From contig CM073321.1 in assembly GCA_037043015.1 (NCBI GenBank), forward strand, positions 38,832,420 to 38,896,419: a stretch of DNA of 64,000 nucleotides, in the 5' to 3' direction. The translations under genes were made by a program, and so were the position numbers. This DNA comes from Bryum argenteum (Eukaryota; Streptophyta; Bryopsida; Bryales; Bryaceae). Every line of letters starts with the position of its first letter. Position 1 is the stretch's first letter. Below, in pieces: positions 24,794 to 35,699 of this stretch. The notes beneath the pieces are model-generated. The model saw nothing but the letters and a program-made list of their open reading frames with translations. It was not told the DNA's origin and ran no database searches.

Positions 24794-27700
24794 ATGGATG
24801 GAAAGTAGGAAACGGTTGACGCTCCTGTCAAAATATATGACAAAGCGTATACTGTGACATACCCGAAGGACGTATATGAGGATTTGTGCATGGAGTTCGC
24901 GCAATATTCAATGGCCGACCTCAAGCCCGGGAGTAGACGTAGATTATTCTAGTGCGTCTACTGCGGTAGGAAAAACTTCTCCAACAAGATGATGTTGAAC
25001 TGGCATAGGTTTGAGAGCGGATGCCCGGTAGTGAAATCCGACGATGGAAAACTCGCCACGCTCTACCCATATCCTGACTTTGAGCAAGGGCAAGGGAAAA
25101 CTGTGGAGGCATTTGCCAAGCACGGCAAGTCTAAGGGTGACACAGCTGGGGCAATTGTGCAAGAAGATGAGGAGTTTCTCCCAACAGTACCTACGAAGAA
25201 GAGCAAGAAAGTTGTGACACAGGGTTTTTGGGGTAAGCACGGTGAGGGTTTGCCCATCACCCCGCCTTTTATTATTGGGCCTGCACCAACAATGGTGACA
25301 AAGGAAAAAAAAAAAAAAAATGAAAAATTGGCAGATCCGGTTGGAGCTGATTGTGCTGAATCCGAGGAGATGGAGGAGCCAAAATCTAAGAAGAAGAAGA
25401 GACAGTCTGAGGCGGTCCCGGAAGGAGGAGGTGATGTCCACGAGCGGGAGGGGCCGAAGACTAGGACTACAATGAAGAGGTCTTTAAAGAAGGCGGCGGG
25501 AACGGATGGTGAAACCGACGTGGAGGAGACCCCGCTGGTAAAACGTAAACAAGCGGGTGGTATTGGGCGTGGTTTACTGAAAGTGAAGCGTGCATCAACG
25601 CAAGCCAATCCCGATTTCCTTCGTGGCACTGAATCCGTGCCCAAACGAAGTGAGGAGGATCCTTCTTTCTCGAGTCTGAGTAAGAAAACGAAGAGGAAAC
25701 GCATTAAATATGTAGTAGATGTTGTTCTCGTAGAAGATGACGCTGCACCTTCGCAGAGCATACCGCCCATTGCTGGTAAGCTCCAAATCTTCTTTTGGTT
25801 TATAAATTACTTGTTTACACCACCTTCTAAATATTTGTTCCTGCAGGTGCTGTGACACGCAGAGAGTCGTTGCTCAGACGTAGTGAACCACTCTCTGCTC
25901 GTCTTCAGGAAACTCCAACGATGCCGAAATACCTTCTGCCACCTTCGTCAGACAGGAGTTTGTCTTCTTTCGGCGATGACGTTCAATCCAACAAGGGACT
26001 CCACTCGGCAGGGCCCTCTCCGCACTCCCCTTCTGGTGCCCAGCAGTCCCATCGACCCTCCCACCACTCTCCTCCACCCTCCCTGCACTCTCCTCCATCT
26101 CAACACTCCCCTCCCTCTTTGTAGCACTCACCTCCACCCTTCCATCATTCCCCTCCACCCACGCAGCGGGCACCCTCACTCGGCGTTCCAGATGACCTAG
26201 CCAAGACGAGTGAGGTGAATGAAAAGGCCCATGTTCATAAAGAAGAAGTCCTGTCACCCGAGCTATGAGGATTGTCACCTCAGGAAGTTCTCTCACCTTA
26301 GCATTCTAGTAGAAGAAACGCGGTAAGATACACACTGTACTCTGCTATCTTTCATTACCGTATCAGACAACTAATCTCGTTCAGCTGTTTCTAGCAGATT
26401 AAATCCAAGAAAGCAAAAGGACGTCTGCTGGATTTCTAGGGATGCCCGCAGTCGGAGAAGCTCAAATCCAAGCCAAAAAAGAAGGGAAAGTCATCGGCAG
26501 AGGAGATTGCAACATCAGTGGCAGAGGGGAAGGCAACACCGGCGGCACAGATTACGCCAGCCTTTTCGGCCCAAGAAATGTTACCATCGCTACCCCATGA
26601 GCATGCATCGTAGGTGGCACAGGACGCCCAAATATCCTCCGTGCAAGAGGCACCACCGTTAATCGTCGACATTTCAACATCTGATGCACGAGAAAAGCCT
26701 GCACATGAGAAGACACTTTCTATGCGACAAGGCACTGCAGATGACGTGGTGGAGGAGAAATTGCAATCTGTAGCACAAGAGAAGGTACACTGCGTACTAT
26801 TGGATAATGCTGTGGGGGCGTCTGTAGAGGATGCCGTGACACCGTCCTCAGAAGTCATTGGTCCTGATAAGGAGGTTCATGGGAATACAGCTGTGGAGGA
26901 GTCGGCGCTAGCGGCAATCCTTCCGAATCAGGTATCAGCATCGGCTCCAGTGGTTGATGAATTTGCTGCTGGTGTCGCGAAGATGATGACCCACTCCGAA
27001 CCTCCTAAACTATGTATAACTAAAAAAAGCGCGAAAGTGACCCTGTGGAGCTTAGCGACGGCTTCCATCCCCGATTACGGGGAGGGGTGAAGCCAGCCTC
27101 CCATTCGATTTCAACCCACACTGCATTCAATACTGCAAGAAGAGGCTCCGGCATATGGAACAGTCTGAAGAACAGTGGGTCGTTGCATGTAAGTGTAAGG
27201 TTGAGGCAAAATTAAACAAATTGCCTCCCCATGTTCCGCCACTACAACCTCCCATGCCAGACTTGTGGCGCTTGCGAAGTATCAAATCGGACGTGGAACT
27301 GCAGTGGAAGTGGGATTACGTTACCGTTGAAGAATTTCGACGCGCTTGGGAGGAGTCATAATTCAAGGACGTGTTCCGACAGCACCTCCAGGAGTACGTA
27401 TTCTGGTGGACACTCAAGAAGGTGGGTGATCCTGACTTACCTTATGCACTTTATTTCTTGCAATAATCTGATTACATAATTGGTTTGGAATCATAATGTA
27501 CCGGATGTCTCGTATGTAGTGTTACAGAATGACAAGAATCTGAAAGAGGAGTTGAAGTCACAGCGAAATTCCATATCCAACGCATTGGAATCCATCGTCT
27601 ATAGCAGGTGTTCCGGAGAATCGTATCCTGAGTTTGATGCCGCTAGCGCATATCTGAAGTGGAACATGGACTACTCACGCTTCGAAGAAGATAAGACTAG

Positions 27701-29857
27701 GGATCGTGACACAATGCAAGCAGAGAAAGACTCCGCCTTGGCACACGCAAGGCTGCAGTTTTGGCAGAAAAATGGCCGCCTCCTGGAACGGATCGTGTAG
27801 GAGTGAAGTCCTCTGTACCGGGTTTTGGTCGCAGCGTGCATCATCAACGCCTTGCCACCCATGCTTTGGGTACATAATAGTGAGTGAGGCCGATCTTGTT
27901 TGCATTGAGTCTCGGGGATCTAGCCTCATTTATACGTGGCCTTTTTTTTGTATTGTGATAGGAGGATTCATTCTTATATTGTGCAATGGCGTGTCTGCAG
28001 ATTCGGAATCCGAGACAGTTTGCTTGTGGATCATACACACGAAGGCGAAACGATTGACACCACCACCGCTTCTATTGGTGTTCAAAATTGATTAGTATAA
28101 TAGTTACGGGGCGCACCGGCGTGTCACGTGCCCGGATTATGGGTTGACAACCAAAGTGATTATATCTCAGGTAGAAAGGCGTTCCTGGACCTTGTGGAAG
28201 GCGCTCCAGGATCTTCTCCAACAAGGAGACCGCTTTTTCGTTGACTTCTCCTGTGACGACCGTGACACCCTGTATGATACTATCCAAGCCCAAATTGATA
28301 AAATGAAGGAGGGAAACGGTTCAGACATCATCCGGCCATTGATGAACTGGGTTCATCGGGTGCAGTTCCGGGGACTCCAAGATTTTGCCGCTAGATACCA
28401 ACACTGTTTTCAAGAGGCTTGGACCACCACAGCCATTGATGATTGGCGAAAATATCATCATATCTGGTCAGAAGTTATACGGGTTTGTGAGGATTGGGAC
28501 CTCATGTTCACAGGGACCAGCCAGACTCCGGCGTGGAGCACTTGGGTTGTGAACCTCGTCACCGACGTCACAAAATTGTATCAAGGACTCCCAGCTGCCA
28601 TTAGGGCTGATGACGATAATTGGTGGACAACTGCTATTCGAAACGACATCGGTAGTGTTGACAATATCCTTGGAGATGTAGTTTTGCACCCCCTTGCTCT
28701 TACATTGGCAGAGGGTAAGGGCAGTCCGCCGGTGTCACGATTAGTCTTGGAAGCGGACGCGGCAACGGTTACCTTTGTGACCAGGTCACCTAGAGTTGAG
28801 GAATCAGGTACTCGTGAGTCTCTCGCCCCATGCGCGCCTTAATCAGAAGAAGTACGTTGAGTTTCATAAGTTTAACATAATGCAATTGTTTGCGGTGCAT
28901 TTTGCAGTCTCAGGATTGGAGGCTTCTGGAGCGCCTAACACAAGAGATGTCGTGGGGGCTGCTGTTTCGGGGGGTACTACTCATAAAGACCCTAATGACC
29001 TCGCCTCGACGTCGCCAATGGAGACTGATGTGGGTCCTCCTCCGAGGTAGGAAGAAGGCCTTCTTTGAACTGATGTACGTCACGCACTGCAGGATAGCTT
29101 TCTGACGCAGGAGGGAGAACTACTCGCGACCATGACACATGTCTTCAGAGGGGTGCAGGATGTGCCAGCCGTGTCTACAAAGTTGGGTGAGGTCAGCTTG
29201 TCTCAGTGGTTGGATCCCACACAAGAGACCATTTGAGAACGCGCCAAGTAAAGTGGAACTTGTGCTACAGTTGGATGAAGACGTCGACTCCTGCCGGAAG
29301 AAGTTAGAGGAGCACTTTCGAGACGGCAAAGAGTCTGATGCACTTCCTCTTGAGGTCGCCCAAAACGACTCGGAGGTCCCGGTCGTGGTTCTGAGTGCCA
29401 ATGAAGATTGCTGTATTGCCGATGCATCATATTTCGTGGACTACGACATTCCTGGGGTTTACAAGGAGCTGAGAATTGATGAAGTCATGAAGTTGTTCCG
29501 AAGGGGACAGGTCGAAACCACCGTACCGCGCAGACAGTAATTTTCAACCCTTTCAGGAAGGAGTTAATCATCACCAACAAGATGATTCGTAACTTGAAGC
29601 ACCTCAGTTACAGAACCCGGGGTGCAGCTTGTCCCGCAGTATTTGCGCTCCTTTGATCCGTCAATGATGAATAACAGATCCTTGTTCTGATTCGCAATGA
29701 ATTGGACTCGGTTAGGAGAGACACACGGTTCAAGAGACCTTTTTGCATAATGCGCTCGTCGAAAACGAATGAAACTGATGTTGACGAGGAAGACCACTGC
29801 GTGATTCTAGAGTCTCCTGCTGCCGAAGAAGAAGAATTGGATGGATTGGATGAGTGA
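24794..29857 (+). pseudogene. Element II gene: C2HC-finger, highly charged protein of unknown function
   Basis: Begins near 24,794 (PVKIYDKAYTVTYPKDVYED) and runs through two in-frame TAG codons into CVYCGRKNFSNKMMLNWHR..GCPVV, a C2HC-type finger. Residues after that are rich in Lys and Glu (KSKKKKRQSE, KKTKRKRIKYV), then acidic and Ser/Pro-rich across several likely exons. The segment 28,144-28,842 is well folded in appearance (Trp-rich: WTLWKALQDLLQ, DDWRKYHHIWSEV), and 29,139-29,540 reads PVVVLSANEDCCIADASYFV and PGVYKELRIDEVMKLF. The end is acidic (AAEEEELDGLDE). Frames change between segments, by splicing or decay. No transposase motif was recognised. The finger resembles that of element I and the gene is bracketed by direct repeats, so a mobile-element gene is the best guess. 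Confidence 0.4.
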
Positions 29858-30016
29858 ACCAATGTACTAGTACAGATGGTTCCAAACTCGTTTCGCTGTG
29901 TCTGTATAAAGTGCAAATAAGTATTGAAATAGCCTTGTGTTGTTCATGAGCGTCTGTATAATGTGAAAATATCAGAGCTATTTGTTGCTCAAAGCTCCTC
30001 GATAATCGATTTTGCC

Positions 30017-30130
30017 TGTCATGCCCCCATGCCATCCACATGCTCATGTCACAGATCTGGCGGCGCTAGGTTTAGATTATGTGTCACAACTTTCGAGCCG
30101 GTATTAGATCTAAATCTGATGTCACGGAAG
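30017..30130. repeat. Direct repeat flanking element II, right copy
   Basis: Matches 23,463-23,590 over the phrases CATGCC..CATCC, GGCGCTAGGTTTAGAT and GTGTCACAACTTTCGAGCCG, with scattered differences. It lies about 160 bp past the stop of the element II gene. Confidence 0.75.
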
Positions 30131-31080
30131 TACACATTCTCGTTATCGATGGATTTTATTATGTAGTGGACTATGATATGTGAGCAAGTGCGCTTATACA
30201 CTTGTGTACAAGTTTTGCTATTTATTCTGTTAGTCACTTTTAAATATTTGTGTTGTATATGAAGTAAAACTAAACGTAGTACATTAGAAACGGACTTCAA
30301 TTAGAAATTCATCTATTTTTATCTCATAAACATCCTGAAATCCCTATTCAGTTAAAATGGCATTATGACGCTATGATAGCACACTTCAACTTTCTGAACT
30401 GCAATTCAAAAACCATGTAATATAACAGAATATTATGAAAATAGGTGATATTGTTCGTAGAGAAATTATATACAAAGTAAAGTTGTAATATTATACAATA
30501 CACCAATTTGTAACTATGCGTACAAATGTAAGATCTGGTGGGACATAATGGCTTACAAAATAGCGCCACTTTAATGGAACTGAGGTTATGAAGATATATT
30601 ATTGGCTTGAATATTAACAAGTTTAGTATAGTAGTGAAAAGCGCCCCAAATTCTACATAGGAAAAAGTTCAACGCTAAATTACCTTATCCAACCCTATTT
30701 TGAATAGTGTGGATTTTCAATTCTTTAGTTTTAGAATATGGTCACCATGTTGATTGAAGATAAACATTGGGGGTTTGAGTCTTTTCACATTCTTGACATC
30801 TCAAAGAATCCATATTGATGATTATTTCCTATTAGTTTATAGCATGTCCACAAAGTCGTCAAGGGAGCCCCAATGTGTTACTTTTGTACTTTTGGATGTT
30901 CATAAGAAGTCAAATGTAGCACTAGACCCCGAAATGCATGTCATATCTTTCCAACCTTCTGAATTGGCTAAAATATTTTACTAAAATTAAATCTAAATTG
31001 AATTGCAACGCGACAGCAGAACGCTGAAAACTTAACCTAAAACCTTTCACAAACCTTCAGTTGTCGTTTGATTAATATGA
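30131..31080. other. AT-rich intergenic DNA
   Basis: Very AT-rich with only short ORFs. No domain, RNA gene or repeat structure was recognised. Confidence 0.4.
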
Positions 31081-31089
31081 GAGCTTTTT

Positions 31090-31310
31090 ATACAAACCTA
31101 ATAAAATATCCTACTTTAATCGATTGTAGAACTTCCAACCAAGAAGTTGTTCAACTTCATCTTAAGATCACACTCACTTTTTTAAGTACCATGCCCAATG
31201 TTTTTGAAAACACTAACAAAAAAATTTGCACAAAAGTGCATGCCATATTTTCAAAGATCTCCTATATCGATCATAGATTTTTACCACAAAAATTACACTT
31301 GACTTGGTAA
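31090..31310. repeat. AT-rich dispersed repeat, copy 2
   Basis: Diverged same-orientation counterpart of 340-590, sharing the ordered phrases listed there, including TTACCACAAAAATTACACTT with ACTTGG and ATCCAA after it. The 740 bp that follow, to 32,050, are AT-rich without a recognised gene. Confidence 0.45.
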
Positions 31311-32051
31311 TCCAATAATGCACGTTACATAAGAAGATAACAATCTACAATATAGTACCATATGTCCTATGTCAGTTTATGTATATGCAATCAAGTTTAT
31401 TGAATGAAGGTATATGGAATCAAGTTTTTCCTTGGCTAATCTTATTGTATCATGTATAAAGTATTGGATTATCATCCAAATGATCAATTTCAGCATTAAG
31501 TACATTCAACTCCTAAACAACCAAGGGTTTGAAGAAATCTTAATTCAACTATTAAATGTGCATTTAGCAACCTCAATAAAATTTTGTTCAAATGCCAAAC
31601 TAAAACCTACTCCTAGCGTTCCATTAGACTTGTTTTGTAAGTTCTAGAAAAAAATTTGAGAAAATTATAAGACAGAGGAAGTAATGCTTTTAAATTATCA
31701 ATACGGATAGATAATTCAAAATAATAATCAAACATCTTGAAATAGATTCATGGAATCAATCAAAATTTAATTTTCATGGTTATTAGTTGTAAGTTGGTAT
31801 AACTTACAGTATTATATATAAAAAATAATAGCCCCTAATAGCCTTGCAACAGAACGATTAATTTTGCAAGATAGAAATGCATCACAACCATGACTTAGCA
31901 AATATTGTGCAGTTTCAGTATTCTGCATGATAAAAACTTTTTTTATATCATCATTACATCTCACTTTGTATAATTGTACTAATCAAGAAATTGGACCGTG
32001 TTGGTACCATGGAGAATAACGAAGTCACAGTTACAGTCAAACAACCGGCAA

Positions 32052-35030
32052 TCACAAACTCCTAACTACGGACTTTTGTCTCCGTTCCAAGAAGTCCTTG
32101 CCTCGAAGAAGGGAGAAGTTATGGTCGTCTTCCACAACGCGTAGTACTGGAGAGGCAACCATAGGATGTAGCGTGCCATGCCGAATCTCTACCTTGAGTG
32201 CGCGTATGCAACCAACAACCTGGTTTAGGTTGGCCACCAGATGCTCCATCAACACGGGGTTCCCAATGACCTCATCGTGCAATGAAACTATCAGCTGCCG
32301 GAGTGATTCGGCTACAATGCGGACAACAGGTTTCCTCTTGACTGCAGTCTGCTTCGACTCGGAGACCAGAGATGGAACAGGGCACGGTGTATCCTCGTCT
32401 GTCACGGTGAGTAATATACGACCTATACCTCCTTGGGCATTACCTGCCTGGCGACTGCAAAATCTGGCAATTGTTCCCTCTGCAATATCGGGGCGTATCA
32501 TCAACAAAAGCTTAACCAAATGCTTGCAAATATTACCTCGCTGAGCGCACATGCAATTGCAACCGGCCCACTCTTTGGCGGGATTATGAACCACGTACCA
32601 AGTGTCACGATTGCTCTGCGATGTCACGAGTGCATAGTTCCCAAGGAATTGATCCAAAGAAACATCGGAGTCAGGAATGTTGCGTGCCCTAACAAGCGCA
32701 GATACGACAACATCCTGCATTTTCTTGTTGTCCACGAAACCCATCTCTTTTCGCAATCGCTTATACCAGGATTGGTCGTAGACCTCTTCCATGAGCGTGG
32801 TGATACTCCAATTGACGCGGCAACCAACTATCCGACTTCTTTCGGACTTAAGCACAATTTTAAGAAATCCGTGGTACCCTTCTATAGCCGCATTAGTGCC
32901 TTGGCCAGCGTAGAGTAAGTTTCTGTACCCTACCAACCACATGTGGACCTTCTTCAACCACTGGACGTTCATAAACTCCCAAAACTCGACCTCCATGGAA
33001 TACTTGCGACTAACGTCGTCAATCCTTGTAGCTGCCCAGGTTTAGGAGCCGGGTCCTCATGGCGAGTTACGGTCATACATCATTTGACCAATGTCACGTA
33101 AAATCGCAACACGTGTGTGCGCATCCTTGATTTGTAACATGAATATTTTTGCCAAGCACGCCGGACATGCCAAAGGGATAAGGAATATTGGGACCGTGGG
33201 CCAGATCATATTGTACACAACACAAACCACTCGTTGTGAGTGGCAAATACGATATGTGACTCTAATCAGCAATAAAATGAGGACACAATCAGAACCACCT
33301 CATGTGGTCAACTCACTTTAAAGCATTGATCTCGCTTTGAGCGCAGTCCACGATGAATGCAAAAGGCTCCCAACTGGAATTAGCCGTCCCCATCCGGACA
33401 TTCACGGCCCGCATCCATGAAGTGAGGTCTGTCTCAATACACCTCGACGTGAGTATCCAAGCCACCGGAATCCCTTGCTGCCACTTGTCACATGATTGTG
33501 TACAACAAGACCAGCGAGGAAAAAAAGATATGCATTAGCGAACTGTAACACTGACACACTATAACACCAAGACATGAAAGGTAATTAAGATAAATTTAGT
33601 CCTATAACAATAACTTTGGAGTAAAGCCACCTACAAATGGTAGCAAGATCGAGTAAGCAAGTCAAAAGCAGAATGCAGCCACATCCCAATCACAACAGAT
33701 GGCATTGAGGAATGATAGACTCCAAGAAGGCACGATGACTACGTACTTTTTTTTCATTTGTCCCGAATGTGGCGTCTATGGACACACCACCTCCGTGACC
33801 ATACTTAATCATCATCTCTTTCTGCCACGAAGTTTGTATACCAATGGTAAACGGCATGTTGACTCTTGTCAAGCTGCCCTACATAGCCTCCGGATTAGAC
33901 AAATCTGTCTCACTGTAATGGAAGACCTTGTCCATGTTTTTTTGGACCCAAATGCGTACACTCTGAGCGTCATTTGAATGCAACATCCACGTCTCCTTGG
34001 CATGCTTCCGTACAATGTTTCAAACGTCCTTCGGGCTAATAAGTGTTGAAGATTAGATTGCTTGTAGTTACTAAGGAAAACTAGAGTTTATTAGAGTATG
34101 TGGAGAGGGTTGGATGAATAGAGTCTTATCGTGTATGGAGAGGGCTTGTCCACAAGAGCCTTATTGTGTGTAGAGAAGGATGGACCACTAGAGCCTTATC
34201 CTATGTAGAGAGAGAAGGTTCTCTAGTGGTCTATCCTTTGTAGAGTGATCTTGATCACTCAAACCTTATCTTTGTTGTAGCACCTAGTGCCTTCACTTGG
34301 ATATGCAAGTTAGTGCTTGGAATGAGTGAGTATCTCATTCAAGCATTCTTTGCTCTACTACTTGTAAGCTTTGAGTGTGTTGTATTCTCTCTCTCCCTCT
34401 ATTGAATCTCAATAATAAGAATGTCACAAGTGATAACCTTTCCATCTGCCTCCTAGGAGCTTAAGAACTTAAAATGTTTCTTCATTATGTGGTGAACAGT
34501 GTAGTTCTCACGCAAGCAATGATCTACAAAATTGATTATCACCGGCGATAAGTGAGCCAATAACGCTCTACGGTCACCAAGTTTCACTCCACTGTGAACC
34601 ACCAAACCATTATTGTTCACATGCTGATCCTGAAGGACACACAACTCAGCAATGCGCGGTGCATGTAAAAGGATCTTAATCGTAAACCGAGCCTAACATC
34701 CCCGCTTTATAGACATGCCCCACTTCTTCCTCGAGTCCCTTGTCTTGACCCCAGCAGAGCCCCCAGGTACACGTACCTTTCCACCGGTGACAGTGGGAGA
34801 TTCGGATGTGGTACCTGGAATATCATTTAGAAACCAGTCTGCGTCCCTGGATCCACTATGTAACACCAACACACGCCTGATGCAACACTCCCGAAAACAA
34901 TATAACAGAGGTTGTGATAGTAGAATGCCATACAAAACATTTCGTAATATTCGATGAGATGAAAATACCTGCGTTCGCCTCATTGTTAGGCGAGGTGGCA
35001 GTGGGGAGCAAAGTGACACTTAGCTTTTAA
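32052..35030 (-). pseudogene. FAR1/MULE-like transposase with SWIM finger, decayed
   Basis: Ordered domains, reading leftward. A basic N-terminal DNA-binding part (KWGMSIKRGC..ARFTIKILL, then LVVHSGVKLGDRRALLAHLS) lies at about 34.4-34.8 kb. A DDE core follows: first Asp in GGGVSIDATFGTNEKK (about 33,770), second in FIVDCAQSEINAL (about 33,340), Glu in GTNAAIEGYHGFLK (about 32,890). A SWIM finger CNCMCAQRGNICKH lies near 32,540 in a 314-codon open C-terminal frame. The layout matches FAR1/MULE-type transposases, which cut and paste their DNA. There are in-frame stops near 34,695 and 34,001 and frame changes around 33.1-33.3 kb. A solo LTR interrupts it at 34,044-34,414. It is not functional as it stands, and its own terminal repeats were not found. 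Confidence 0.75.
34044..34414. mobile_element. Solo LTR of an LTR retrotransposon inside the MULE-like gene
   Basis: A 371-bp noncoding block starts TGTTGAAG and ends CAATA, and sits between two copies of the 5-bp target duplication ATAAG (34,039-34,043 and 34,415-34,419). It holds short reiterated phrases such as GAGCCTTAT and TGTAGAGA. Only one LTR is left, as after recombination between the two ends. TGTTG at one end is typical of Ty1/copia-type LTRs, but the family cannot be fixed without internal sequence. The intact target duplication argues for moderate age. Confidence 0.75.
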
Positions 35031-35469
35031 GGAACGCAGAATGTGGCACTTGCATATAACTGGGGCACTCATAATGTGAGAGTGGCAATGTTACAGTGAC
35101 ACCGTATTATCAGAAACCGAAATGGGCCGTTATGATGAAATACTACATAACCAAGTCCAGCACTGTGATTGAAGATGGGGATTAAATTGTAAGCATTTTC
35201 ACCATTACCAAACTCAGCGGAATTAGAGAACCCTGGCTCCTCATTAAGGTCAGGAATAGGCTCGATGATGTATAAACCCAACTCATCAACATGATTGACA
35301 CATTTTCCATTCTCTAGCGATCATCTTTGACAATGGATTACATCGGGCTTCACCTGAGGGGGGGAACGCAAATTGTGAGATATGCGTGATACGAGGAGAA
35401 TCATGAAGAACCCACCTAGGTTTCTTGCGGATCAATTTCTTTTTGGTCACAAGAAATTCATCAACAACT

Positions 35470-35695
35470 CTCCCATTCGCTGTACTTTTCAAAACTCTTC
35501 TACGCGTTGGTTTGGGAGGATGTACACACGCAGGGATTGCGTTGCAATTGATGTTGCTCGGTGGCTGTGGTTTGGGCTTGAATTTCCGCGGAGCTTTTCG
35601 TACAACTCGCTTCTGCTTGGCAGGAGACGTCTCGTGGGGTGTCCCCTGTGACACATAACTCACCTTCGAATTTACCAAACTCAGAATCGGGTTGA
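35470..35695. repeat. Direct repeat around transposase copy A, left copy
   Basis: About 200 bp, including TTGCTCGGTGGCTGTGGTTT and GCTTCTGCTTGGCAGGAGA, recur at 39,045-39,250 in the same orientation. On the minus strand both read a basic, Pro-rich segment (TPHETSPAKQKRV.RK.PRK) that could be an N-terminal part of the MULE-like gene. The pair brackets the plus-strand transposase copy A. Confidence 0.8.
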
Positions 35696-35699
35696 AACC

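Noticed and set aside
25063-25770. Minus-strand ORF of 235 codons
   Set aside because: Antisense to the Lys/Glu-rich part of element II; its Ser/Phe/Pro composition is what the complement of AAG/GAG codons gives.
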